Shown piece after piece: positions 1-10,115 of a stretch of DNA of 64,000 nt. A program made the position numbers and the translations under genes. Below the pieces are notes generated by a model. The model did no database searches. It was not told where the DNA came from and saw only the letters and a list, made by a program, of their open reading frames with translations. Each line of letters opens with the position of its first letter. Positions within the stretch are counted from its first letter, which is position 1. The stretch is from Chrysopilus asiliformis (taxonomy: Eukaryota; Arthropoda; Insecta; Diptera; Rhagionidae), in assembly GCA_964034945.1 (NCBI GenBank), contig OZ035961.1:59508084-59572083 (forward strand). Reading direction: 5' to 3'.

Positions 1-2963
1 AATATACACGCCTTCCATTTGGACTCAATATAAGTCCTAATAGTTTTCAAAGGATGATGACAATCGCTTTATCAGGTTTAACTCCAGAAACTGCTTTTCT
101 TTACATAGATGATATAATAGTAACAGGGTGTTCTAAAAATCACCACCTAAAGAATCTGATAGCTGTATTTACTCGTTTGCGGGAGAAAAACTTAAAACTA
201 AACCCTGAAAAATGCCAATTTTTCCAAACCGAGGTAACATATTTAGGCCATCAGGAGCGCGTTCGTCGTTGCAAAATAGTCAGCTATAGTTGACTATTTG
301 TGACTATCGGTCGTTCGTGAACGCCGTAGCTGACTACGTAGCTACAGCTCTGGTCGTTCGTGGATGCCAATAGTCGACTACGGTAGTTGACTATTTCTGA
401 CTATGCTCGGTGAGCAGAGTTAGAAATAGTCAAGCGTAGCTAACACACACATAGACAGTGTGTAAATCATGATTGACATATAAATGTCAAAATTCCCGCC
501 TAAGTTCAGTTTTTAGGAACAGAAAAAGGAAAATGGACATGAAATTATTTACGCAGATGAAAATTAATAACGATATGTTTTAAAAAATTGGGGTTTTTGT
601 TCATTATTCAGTGTGTATGTGAGCTGTCAAACGAAAAGCAACTACGACTATGACTATGGTCGTTCGTGGTGCACATGACTATAGTTGACTACGGCGAGCT
701 ATGACAGATTGACGTAATTATCTATTGCTAGCTACGACTACGACTATCAAAGCGTCGACGAACGCGCTCCAGATATCTGCAGAAGGAATTAAACCCGATA
801 AATCAAAATTTGACGTAATAAAAAACTACCCTATACCAAAAAACCAAGACGATATAAGACGGTTTGTTGCATTTTGTAACTATTATCGACGTTTTGTTTC
901 AAATTTCGCAGAAGTGGCAATCCCATTAAATCAATTGCTACGTAAAAATGCTAAATTCGAATGGACAGAACAACAAGATAACTCGTTTAAAAAACTTAAA
1001 TCAATATTAATGTCACCTCCTATCCTGCAACATCCAGACTTCTCTAAACCATTTATAATATCTACAGACGCATCAAATGATGCATGCGGGGCAATACTCT
1101 CACAAAAAGTGAACGAAGTAGATTTACCAATTGCCTTCGCCAGTAAAACATTTAACAAAGGTGAAAAACAATAGAAAAAGAACAAACAATAGAAAATCAA
1201 CAATAGAAAAAGAATTAACAGCAATACATTGGGCAATATTACATTTCCGGCTGTTTGTCTATGGAAGAAAATTTACAATAAGAACAGACCATAGACCACT
1301 AATCTATCTATTTGGAATGAAAAACCCGTCTTCAAAATTAACTAGAATGCGCCTAGATTTAGAGGAATTTGATTTTGAAGTACAATATGTAAAAGGAAAA
1401 GATAATATAGGACCTGATGCACTATCAAGGATAGAAATCGACAGTAATGACTTGAAAAATGTTAATGTTCTAAAAATGCAAACCAGGTCCATGAACAAAA
1501 ATAAAAACCAAACTGAACAAACACAAGCTACTAAATCACATACGATTGTGGAGACTGATCAACTACACGTCTATGAAATACTTTCACCAAGTAAAGTAGC
1601 ATATCTACCGGAATTAAATTTTGAAATCTCTAGAGAAATTAACACAAATATCATAATAAAAATCGAGGTATTAAATAAAAATAAAATAATTTACAAGCGC
1701 TTAATAAATATTAAAGAAATTCAGTTCATAGAACCAGCACTAGAGCGGGAAATCATAGAACTAGAATTGTATTTGTATGAAAATCTTCAGATCAAGACTC
1801 TGAGGATGTCGGCCGACAATACATTGTTTACAGTCATACCGGCAACTCTATTTAAAAGGTTAGCCAATAAAACATTAAAAAAAATGGATATCCAAATATA
1901 TAAACCTCGTACTATAATTAATGACAAAGAAGAAATCGATAAAATATTAAAAATGTATCATAATATACCAACAGCAGGACACGTTGGACAAAGTAAGATG
2001 TACAAGAAATTAAAAGAAATTTTTAAATGGAAAAACATGAAGAAAACCATTGCTAAATTTGTACAAAAATGTGAAATATGTGCCAAAAATAAGCATTAGA
2101 AGCACCACAAAGAGTTTTTTGAGATAACAACAACACCTGCACAAGCATTTGATATTGTATCAATAGATACCGTTGGCCCATTAACGAAAACTAACAATGG
2201 CAATAGATACGCAGTTACAACTCAGTGCGATTTAACAAAGTACGTTATAACAATCCCAATACCAAATAAAGAGGCAGCTACAGTAGCAAGAGCTGTAGTT
2301 CAAGGCTTTATTCTAATTTACGGACCAATGAATAAAATTAAAACAGACTTGGGAACAGAATACAAAAATCAAGTTTTTTCTGAAATATGTAAAGTCCTAA
2401 AAATTGAACATCTTTTTGCTACAGCAGCACATCCCGAAACAATTGGTGCGTTAGAAAGAAATCACAAATGCCTCAATGAATATCTACGATCATTTGTTAA
2501 TATCAATAAAGATGACTGGGACGAATGGATACAATACTACAGCTTTGCATACAACACATCTCCAAACTCAGTGCATGGATATACTCCATTTGAACTAATT
2601 TTTGGTAAAAAGACAAACGTACCTATGGAACTAACTTATCGAAAACCCGACCCTATTTACGACCACGACCTATATAGTAACGAATTGAAATTCAAATTGC
2701 AAAAAACACTAGTAAAAGCTAGAGAGTTGTTGGAAAAGGCAAAAGTAAAACAAAAGATTCAAAATGATCTTTGTGCAAATCCATTAAAATTAAATATAGG
2801 GGACGAAGTATTAATATCAAATGAAAACAGAAGAAAATTGGATCCATTATTCACTGGACCATATACAATAATTTCAATTGATAAAACAAATTGCACAGTA
2901 AAAGACAAAACAAATAACATTACTAAAATACACAAAAATCGATTAAGGAAATTATATCAATAA
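1..2963 (+). pseudogene. Ty3/gypsy pol fragment (RT, RNase H, integrase), broken
   Basis: This is the 3' two-thirds of a retrotransposon polyprotein; the 5' part lies left of the window. Reading from base 3 there is the reverse-transcriptase palm with YIDD (about 107-118), the RNase H TDASNDACG motif (about 1065), the H-C-C integrase zinc region (CEICAKN, about 2070-2090), and integrase core motifs DTVGP, TDLGTEYKN and ALERNHKC. The C-terminal GPYTIIS region follows, with a stop at 2961-2963. The style suggests the mdg1/412 clade (family inference). Breaks: a 515 bp transposon at 255-769; a stop at 1172-1174 next to a short local duplication near 1170-1205 that shifts frame; and a TAG at 2097-2099 between the zinc region and the core. 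It cannot encode a working protein. Confidence 0.9.
255..769. mobile_element. 515 bp TIR transposon (non-autonomous) inside gypsy RT
   Basis: The ends are perfect inverted repeats, GAGCGCGTTCGTCG on the left and its complement on the right. They are flanked by a 3 bp target duplication, CAG at 252-254 and 770-772. Removing 518 bp would leave the surrounding RT frame uninterrupted. The interior repeats TAGTCGACTA/TGACTATAG-like subterminal motifs and has no coding capacity. The superfamily is uncertain; a 3 bp duplication fits PIF/Harbinger or CACTA loosely, but CAG is not the usual TWA. Confidence 0.85.
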
Positions 2964-3188
2964 ATATTAGTATTTTAAATTTGTAATAATAATTTGTAAT
3001 AAAAAAAAAAATAAAAAAAAAATAAAAAAAAAATAAAATAATTTTATAACTAATTTCTTTGTTTTCAAATAATATATTAAGGAAGTATGTAAATTATATA
3101 GTAAGAATTTTGTATTATGCAAGTAGAAAAGTTATGTAAAAAAAAAATGAATTGTATCAAATTCATTTTTTTTTCCAAAAGGGGAAGG
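2964..3188 (+). other. 3' untranslated stretch and polypurine tract of the gypsy element
   Basis: AT-rich, with runs of A broken by single T (about 3000-3040). It ends in the purine run AAAAGGGGAAGG (3177-3188) immediately before the LTR. That is the expected site for plus-strand priming. Confidence 0.7.
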
Positions 3189-3578
3189 TGTGATATGCAT
3201 AATTAACATGCATAAGAAATCAAAACAATGATTCACATCAATTTATGAAGTAGCACGTGTGTCAATGCACTCTGCTAGTATGAAATACCTGCGTCGACAT
3301 TTTTGATCGCGAGTCCATCGCGAGCGTAAACAAATTGATGTGAATCAGCAAAAGTAGATATTAATCAATAATTATAAACTTTAGCTATGTAAGCATTAAA
3401 ATGATATAAAAGAAAGTGAGTCTAATAAACGACTGTCTTAGTATCACAAAAGTCTTGTCTTATTTAGACCTGGAGTCAACGCGATATATCGCTGCTCCCA
3501 TCGATTAACGAAGTTGTGCTTTTTAGCTACTTCGAATGGAGTTAAAGCATATTTGCTGCTCCCAACATTAAATTCACT
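3189..3578 (+). repeat. 3' LTR of the gypsy element (end uncertain)
   Basis: It begins TGTGATATGC directly after the polypurine tract. It contains a perfect 15 bp inverted repeat (GATTCACATCAATTT near 3230 and its complement near 3335), a TATA-like ATATAAAA near 3406 and AATAAA near 3424. Only one copy is in the window, so the 3' edge is set only by the start of the next repeat at about 3579. Confidence 0.6.
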
Positions 3579-3836
3579 ACACCCCCCTAATAGTCCATTT
3601 TGCCCTTTAACGAACTTACCTTGCATTTTACGAAAAACGGATCTGCTCAAAATTTCAAGTCTCTAGCTCAATCCGTGCGCCCGCAATCCGCGCCACAGAC
3701 GGACATGCAAAAATTAAATATTTTTATCATTCTAAACACACTGGTGTAATTCATTTTTTTGTGCGATGACGGGATCTTGGCGTTACAAACGGTAAGGCAA
3801 AGTTAATATACCCTTTGGTTTCACCATACGGGTATA
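3579..3836 (-). mobile_element. DINE-like mini-Helitron fragment
   Basis: Reverse complement of the family described at 24,312-24,815. It holds the 5' hairpin TATACCC...GGGTATA and the GCGCGGATTGCGGGCGC core. It is cut off at the stretch that reads TTAGGGGGG in other copies. Confidence 0.75.
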
Positions 3837-3839
3837 AAA

Positions 3840-4505
3840 AAAACATTTTGTCACCACTCGGAATCGAACCCGCACATCTGGCGCATTGTAATCTAACACT
3901 TATTCAGGAGTAAAAATGTAAACTTAAAGATAAATTAAGTACCTAAAAAAATATTAATAAAAGTAAATAAATCAACAAAAAAAAATTTGAAAAGAAAAAA
4001 AAAGAACTTTGTCACCGATAAGAATTGAATTGAACCCGGTGCCTGGCGCATTGTAGTCCAACTTCTAACTCACTGCGCTGATCAGACAGTATGGAACCAC
4101 GGTATAATAACACAAGGTAAGACATTGCGCATGTTTCATTCTCTCTCTTTCTTTCACAATGACGTCACGTGAATTACACTTTTGTAGCAGATACATAAGA
4201 AAACCTAGTGAAATTACTTCCCTGGCCAATAAAATAAGGTGTAAATGGTGTACTATTTGATTTTAAAGCTGTGAAATAAAAACAAATGAAATAAAAACAA
4301 TTTAATTAATTCAATTGCATGTATGGAACGTCGTGCTAACATTGAAGATTTTGTTAGCGGCATATTGATAATTTTGAAAGGCAAATCACTAATAAAGTAT
4401 TATTAAAAATGGGGAAAAAAGTAAAACGGACATATCTATAGCTATAGAGCTTTCATTTAAAAAAAGAAATCCATACAAAATCGCTTTGCCTTTTAAATAT
4501 ATAGA
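3840..4505 (-). mobile_element. Helitron-like 5' segment carrying two tRNA-like modules
   Basis: On the minus strand it starts TCTATATATTTAAAAGG, a Helitron-style 5' end. It continues through two degenerate tRNA-like modules, with B-box cores GTTCAATTC (complement near 4025-4040) and GTTCGATTC (complement near 3860). The 5' end abuts the CTAG end of another Helitron at 4505/4506, forming a head-to-tail junction. It is non-coding. Confidence 0.65.
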
Positions 4506-4918
4506 CTAGGGGCTGTGCCCCGAACCGCTTCGCGGTTCATCCCCCTTCCGCAGGTCGGCCTTCGGCCTCCCTGCCCTCGTCGGCCTACGGCCTCCACAAC
4601 TACTCGGCCTTCGGCCTCGCCCCTCGCGCTTGAATTGTTGGAATTTGATGTATGGAGATGTTACGTAAAATTTTTTAAATATATTTCAGCTCTCGCCTTC
4701 CTCTTTACTCGGCCTTCGGCCTCGAGTCAAATGCATATAGTTAACCCAAAAAAGGGAAATTTTTTTAGAGACATTTTTCTTTGTAACCCAACGGTGTATT
4801 ACAAAATCGTACTATTTACTTACAATATATTCAATAACGGTGAAAGGTGGTTATCCACACGGGGAAAGACAATATTGTGGGAAATGTCATTCTTTTTAAT
4901 TCATGTCATACATTGAAG
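4506..4918 (-). mobile_element. Helitron 3' segment with hairpin and CTAG end
   Basis: On the minus strand the 3' end reads GAACCGCGAAGCGGTTC, then GGGGCACAGCCCCTAG: two hairpins followed by CTAG. Several GGCCGAAGGCC palindromes precede it. The same segment recurs at 25,698-25,945 plus 33,576-33,784 on the other strand, so it is a family. The helicase-bearing copy at 60,220-61,609 has the same type of end. Confidence 0.8.
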
Positions 4919-5230
4919 CACCAAATCCCTGGCGCGATGTAGTTTACACTTATTCAGTAGTAAGAATATAAATTTTAAAGATAAATTAAGTAATAAAAAA
5001 CTGCAGTCATTGGGGACTGCCAACAGAAATGAAAACAATAATATATGTAAGGTAATAATTATATTGTCGTGTATTTATACCTATATATTTTTCAACCTGA
5101 AATTTCGAAAATATATGCTAATAAACAGTAAATTTCAAATAAAAGTCAATATGCATATTAAGGTTTGAATTCCTGAGCAGCATATGATTTTCTTATACTA
5201 AAAATGGCTAGAGATATTTAATTTTTTCTG
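4919..5230. other. Helitron-like spacer with remnant of third tRNA-like module
   Basis: Non-coding. It contains GCGCGATGTAGTTTACACTTATTCAG, the 3' part of the third tRNA-like module seen complete near 9555-9660, then AT-rich sequence shared with 9,700-9,890, 13,620-13,810 and 22,870-23,060. Confidence 0.5.
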
Positions 5231-5830
5231 TATAAGAATGCCACGTGCTGTTTAGAAATTTTCTGTCTCATTTTATTTTACCGTATATTTTCCAAAAAAA
5301 AAATCGATTTTTTGTTGTATAACAAAGTCACGTGCTGTTCAGAAATTTTCTGTCTCATTTTATTTTACCGTATGTAATTTCCAAAAAAAAATCGATTTTT
5401 TGTTGTATAACAAAGTCACGTGCTGTTCAGAAATTTTCTGTCTCATTTTATTTTACCGTATGTAATTTCCAAAAAAAAATCGATTTTTTGTTGTATAACA
5501 AAGTCACGTGCTGTTCAGAAATTTTCTGTCTTATTTTATTTTACCGTATGTAATTTCCAAAAAAAAATCGATTTTTTGTTGTATAACAAAGTCACGTGCT
5601 GTTCAGAAATTTTCTGTCTCATTTTATTTTACCGTATATTTTCCAAAAAAAAAATCGATTTTTTGTTGTATAACAAAGTCACGTGCTGTTCAGAAATTTT
5701 CTGTCTCATTTTATTTTACCGTATGTAATTTCCAAAAAAAATCGATTTTTTGTTGTATAACAAAGTCACGTGCTGTTCAGAAATTTTCGATATCGTTTTA
5801 TTTTGCTGTATGATATTTTCCAAAAAAAAA
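5231..5830. repeat. 88 bp tandem repeat with an E-box per unit
   Basis: About six and a half units of 85-88 bp. Each holds three palindromic elements: CACGTG, TTTGTTGTATAACAAA and an ATCGAT flanked by A/T runs. Because 88 is not a multiple of 3 and stops are absent, repeated peptides appear in all three forward frames; these are not genes. Shorter remnants of the unit occur at 9,890-10,090, 13,810-14,000, 19,400-19,610 and 22,730-22,860. Confidence 0.9.
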
Positions 5831-5864
5831 ATCGATTTTTTCTGTATAAAAAAATCAAATGAAA

Positions 5865-6479
5865 GTGAAACAGCATTTTTAAGCTGTTAAATTAGCATGT
5901 CGGTGACGCGAACTCATGAGATTTTACCCATCCAAAAATCGCCCAACGCGCCTAAAGAAGTATAATATAAATAAAATAAGTAATTTAAGGTCAAAAAAAA
6001 ACAAAAAAAAACATTTTGTCACCACTCGGAATCGAACCCGCACATCTGGAGCATTGTAGTCTAACACTTATTCAGGAGTAAAAATGTAAACTTAAAGATA
6101 AATTAAGTAATAAAATATTAAAAAAAAGTAAATAAATCAACAAAAAAGAATTTGAAAAGAAAAAAAAGAATTTGTCATCGATAAGAATTGAACCCGGGCC
6201 TGGCGCATGGTAGTCCAACTTCTAACTCACTGCACTGATCAGACAGTATGGGATGTCGTGTTAACATTGAAGACTTAGTTAGCGGCATATTTATAATTTT
6301 GAAAGGCAAATTACTAATAAAGTATTATTAAAAATGGGGAAAAAAGTAAAACGGACATATCTACAGCTATATAGCTTTCATTTAAAAAAAAAATCATCCA
6401 AATCGGTTCAATAGGAACTCCAGGAGCTCTGTCGAAAGAAATCCATACAAAATCGCTTTGCCTTTTAAATATATAGATT
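5865..6479 (-). mobile_element. Helitron-like cassette with two tRNA-like modules
   Basis: The most complete form of the cassette. In plus order it has a block starting AAGCTGTTAAATTAGCATG, tRNA-like module 1 (6016-6085), module 2 (6165-6250), and a tail ending CTTTGCCTTTTAAATATATAGA, whose complement is a Helitron-style TC 5' end. Recurs at 8,641, 10,116, 14,035 and 15,672 (same strand), and 17,163 and 18,787 (opposite strand). Confidence 0.7.
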
Positions 6480-6720
6480 ATTAATTGTGTTAGTCATGAT
6501 TGATCAAACAATTAACAATTAATTAATTGTTAATTGTGAAAAATACAATTAACAATTAATTAATTGTTAATTGCAGAAATTTACAATTACAATTGATTAA
6601 TTGTCAATTGCAGAAATTTGCAATTACAATTGATTAATTGTCAATTGCAGAAATTTACAATTACAATTGATTAATCGTTAATTGTTAATTGCTCTGACAA
6701 TTACATTTTGCCCAACACTG
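6480..6720. repeat. AATT-rich palindromic repeat ending in a hAT-type terminus
   Basis: Tandem units of about 40 bp. Perfect palindromes are built from CAATTAACAATTAA and its complement, then ACAATTGATTAATTGTCAATTGCAG variants. The block ends TGCCCAACACTG (6709-6720), the complement of a hAT-like CAGTGTTGGGCA terminus, and is followed by the octamer CCGTGCCG. Confidence 0.8.
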
Positions 6721-8200
6721 CCGTGCCGTAATTAGGCACCGTGCCGTAATTAGGCACCGTGTCGTATTAGAAAAAAGTAATTTGATGAGCTTTGATGAAA
6801 ATTTAATTGATTGATGCCCAACACTGCGGCACGGTGCCTAATTACGGCACGGTGCTTAATTACGGCACGGTGCCTAATTACGGCACGGTGCCTAATTACG
6901 GCACGGTGCCTAAATACGGCACGGTGGCTAAATACGGCACGGTGCCTAATTACGGCACGGTGCCTAAATACGGCACGGTGCCTAATTACGGCACGGTGCC
7001 TAAATACGGCACGGTGCCTAATTACGGCACGGTGCCTAAATACGGCACGGTGCCTAATTACGGCACGGTGCCTAAATACGGCACGGTGCCTAATTACGGC
7101 ACGGTGCCAAATTACGGCACGGTGCCTAAATACGGCACGGTGTCTAAATACGGCACGGTGCCTAAATACGGCACGGTGTCTAAATACGGCACGGTGCCTA
7201 AATACGGCACGGTGCCTAAATACGGCACGGTGCCTAAATACGGCACGGTGCCTAATTACGGCACGGTGCCTAATTACGGCACGGTGCCTAATTACGGCAA
7301 GTACGGCACGGTGCCTAAATACGGCACGGTGCCTAATTACGGCACGGTGCCTAATTACGGCACGGTGCCTAAATACGGCACGGCGCCTAAATACGGCACG
7401 GTGCCTAAATACGGCACGGTGCCTAAATACGGCACGGTGCCTAATTACGGCACGGTGCACGGTAATTAGGCACCGTGCCGTATTTAGGCACCGTGCCGTA
7501 TTTAGGCACCGTGCCGTATTTAGGCACCGTGCCGTAATTAGGCACCGTGCCGTAATTAGGCACCGTGCCGTATTTAGGCACCGTGCCGTATTTAGGCACC
7601 GTGCCGTATTTAGGCACCGTGCCGTAATTAGGCACCATGCCGTATTTAGGCACCGTGCCGTAATTAGGCACCGTGCCGTATTTAGGCACCGTGCCGTAAT
7701 TAGGCACCGTGCCGTAATTAGGCACCGTTCCGTATTTAGGCACCGTGCCGTAATTAGGCACCGTGCCGTAATTAGGCACCGTGCCGTATTTAGGCACGGT
7801 GCCGTATTTGCCGTAATTAGGCACCGTGCCGTAATTAGGCACCATGCCGTAATTAGGCACCGTGCCGTATTTAGGCACCGTGCCGTAATTAGGCACCGTG
7901 CCATAATTTGGCACCGTGCCGTATTTAGGCACCGTGCCGTATTTAGGCACCGTGCCGTATTTAGGCACCGTGCCGTATTTGTTGTAATTAGGCACCGTGC
8001 CGTATTTAGGAGCCGTGCCGTAATTAGGCACCGTGCCGTAATTAAGCACCGTGCCGTAATTAGGCACCGTGCCGTATTTGCCGTAATTAGGCACCGTGCC
8101 GTAATTAGGCACCGTGCCGTATTTAGGCACCGTGCCGTATTTGCCGTATTTAGGCACCGTGCCGTAATTAGGCACCGTGCCGTAATTAGGCACCGTGCCG
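6721..8200. repeat. 18 bp minisatellite, head-to-head inverted array
   Basis: Unit GGCACCGTGCCGTAATTA or its variant with TATTTA. Units run in one orientation from about 6,827 to 7,457 (~35 copies) and in the other from about 7,461 to 8,200 (~41 copies), with the switch at GGTGCACGG near 7,457. A few minus-type units and an insertion-like break lie at 6,721-6,775. The flanks at 6,776-6,826 and 8,201-8,253 are themselves inverted copies. The 18 bp period and lack of stops open frames on both strands, giving hexapeptide repeats such as YGTVPN; this is not a protein gene. Confidence 0.95.
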
Positions 8201-8640
8201 CAGTGTTGGGCATCAATCAATTAAATTTTCATCAAAGCTCATCAAATCACTTTTTCGTTGATTGGGTAATTGGATTTTCCCATTTTTGGCCACAAAACAG
8301 ACAAAAACCCTCCCAGAAACGACCTTTTTCACATTTTTGTTTATTTTTTCGAAGAATGTACCGCAAAGCGGTAAGGGATTGAGCCCTTAGATCATTTTTA
8401 TTCCAAAATCAATAAAAATTTTCACGTTTTTCTGGAAAAAATACCACATATTGAGGATATCAGAGTATTGGCTATTTGTCGTGGTTAAGAATTTTTACCA
8501 CAATTTTCCGGAAAACTGTGGGTCGGAAAATTCTGAAACTTTTTGAAAGTCATATTCGACCCAAAATTAGCTTCCACACAAATTTTGATGGAAAAATTCC
8601 CACGCGTCTAAGAGCGGCGAAAAATGAGTTAAGCTGTTAA
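8201..8640 (+). mobile_element. hAT-type end followed by double-hairpin segment
   Basis: Begins CAGTGTTGGGCA (8201-8212), a hAT-style terminus, preceded by CCGTGCCG. Downstream at about 8,358-8,391 lies ACCGCAAAGCGGT, then AAGGGATTGAGCCCTTAG: two hairpins in series, laid out like the Helitron 3' end GAACCGC..GCGGTTC / GGGGC..GCCCCTAG. The segment recurs at 15,198-15,671 and inverted at 17,759-18,232. No coding content. Confidence 0.6.
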
Positions 8641-9218
8641 ATTAGCATGTCGGTGACGCGAACTCAAGGTTTTACCCATCCAAAAATGGCACAACGCGCC
8701 TAAAGAAGTATAATATAAATAAAATAAATAATTTAAGGTCAAAAAAAAATTAAAAAAAAAAACATTTTGTCACCACTCGGAATCGAACCCGCACATCTGG
8801 CGCATTGTAGTCTAACACTTATTCAGGAGTAAAAATGTAAACTTAAAGATAAATTAAGTAATAAAATATTAAAAAAAAGTAAATAAATCAACAAAAAAGA
8901 ATTTGAAAAGAAAAAAAAAACAATTTTGTCACCGATAAGAATTGAACCCGGTGCGCATGGTAGTCCAACTTCTAACTCACTGCGCTGATCAGACAGTATG
9001 GAACGTCGTGCTAACATTGAAGATTTTGTTAGCGGCATATTGATAATTTTGAAAGGCAAATAACTAATAGAGTATTATTAAAATTAAAAAAAAAAGTAAA
9101 ACGGACATATCTACAGCTATAGAGCTTTCATTTAAAAAAGGATCATCAAAATCGGAGCCGCTGAGCTCTGCGGAAAGAAATCCAAACAAAATCGCTCTGC
9201 CTTTTAAATATATAGATT
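8641..9218 (-). mobile_element. Helitron-like cassette with two tRNA-like modules (copy)
   Basis: Same arrangement as 5,865-6,479: module 1 near 8,772-8,842, module 2 near 8,935-9,005, and tail ending TTTTAAATATATAGATTC at 9,218. Nearly identical to 15,672-16,264. Confidence 0.7.
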
Positions 9219-9470
9219 CGTGATCAGCGACCCCGAAAACCCCCGAGTGATACTTTTCAGCCTCCTATTGAGCAGGATTCATGGCGAAAATCACGGTTCA
9301 AAAACACCCAAACCCCTTTTACTCCCCGTTCACCCCCTTAGGGGTAAAATTTCGGAAAATCTCGCCTTAGTGAGCGCCTACGCGATGGTTGGGACATATT
9401 CTGAAAGTTTCAAGTCTATCTTCAGGGGTTTGGGCTAGCGTCAGGTTAAACGATTTTATATATAGAGAAG
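9219..9470 (-). mobile_element. Helitron 5' segment
   Basis: On the minus strand it starts TCTCTATATATAAAATCG near 9,468 and runs to the GATCAGCGACCCCGAAAACC block. That block also forms part of the roughly 122 bp minisatellite units at 45.3-46.1, 58.6-59.5 and 62.6-63.7 kb. Copies at 12,566-12,835, 20,593-20,862 and 23,250-23,490. The 72-codon open frame in it recurs only because the repeat recurs; I see no protein signature. Confidence 0.6.
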
Positions 9471-10115
9471 ATGGTTTTCACTTTTTCCAATAAAAGACGA
9501 TGCGCAACAGATATTTTTAATTTTACGTTTAAAAAACTCAATTTCAACAAAAAAAAAATATTTTGCCACCGCTCAGAATTGAACCCGTACCTGGTGCGAT
9601 GTAGTTTACACTTATTCAGTAGTAAGAATATAAATTTGAAAGATAAATAAGTAATAAAAAACAGGCAGTCATGGGGGACCAACAGAAGTGAAAACAATAA
9701 TATATGTAAGGTAATTTTGTCGTGTATTTATACCTATATATTTTTCAACCTGAAATTTTGAAAATATATGCTAATAAGCAGTAAATTTCAAATAAAAGTC
9801 AATATGCATATTAAGGTTTGAATTCCTGAGCAGCACATGATTTTCTTATACAACAAATAGCTAGAGATATTTAATTATTTCTGTATAAGAATGTCACGTG
9901 CTGTTCAGAAATTTTCTGTGTAATTTTATTTTGCTGTATATTTTTCAAAAAAAATCGATTTTTTGTTATTTTCTGTCTCATTTTATTTTGCTGTATATTT
10001 TCCAAAAAAACAAATCGATTTTTTGCTGTATAACAAAGTCACGTGCTGTTCAGAAATTTTCTGTCTCATTTTATTTTGCTGTATGTATAAAAAAATCAAA
10101 TAAAAACAAATCAGC
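9471..10115. repeat. Third tRNA-like module, spacer and E-box repeat remnants
   Basis: tRNA-like module 3 lies at about 9,555-9,640 (complement contains GTTCAATTC). It is followed by the shared AT-rich spacer and two decayed 88 bp units. This is the empty-site version of the region that carries a DINE-like insertion at 12,877-13,435: the junction T/AATTTTACG is at 9,518/9,519. Confidence 0.7.

Noticed and set aside
5332..5813. Repeated ~100-codon frames in the 88 bp array
   Set aside because: The array is open in all three forward frames because it lacks stops; the peptide simply cycles with the repeat.
5231..8200. CRISPR-like arrays
   Set aside because: The repeats are adjacent without unique spacers, and the surroundings are eukaryotic transposons.
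6811..8382. Long open frames (up to 523 codons on +, 488 on -) across the 18 bp array
   Set aside because: The period is a multiple of 3 and the unit lacks stops, so frames stay open on both strands; the peptides are simple hexamer repeats with no domain.
9220..9438. 72-codon frame found four times (also 12,579, 20,631 and partly 23,257)
   Set aside because: It recurs because the Helitron 5' segment recurs; no domain, and the family shows non-coding tandem variation elsewhere.
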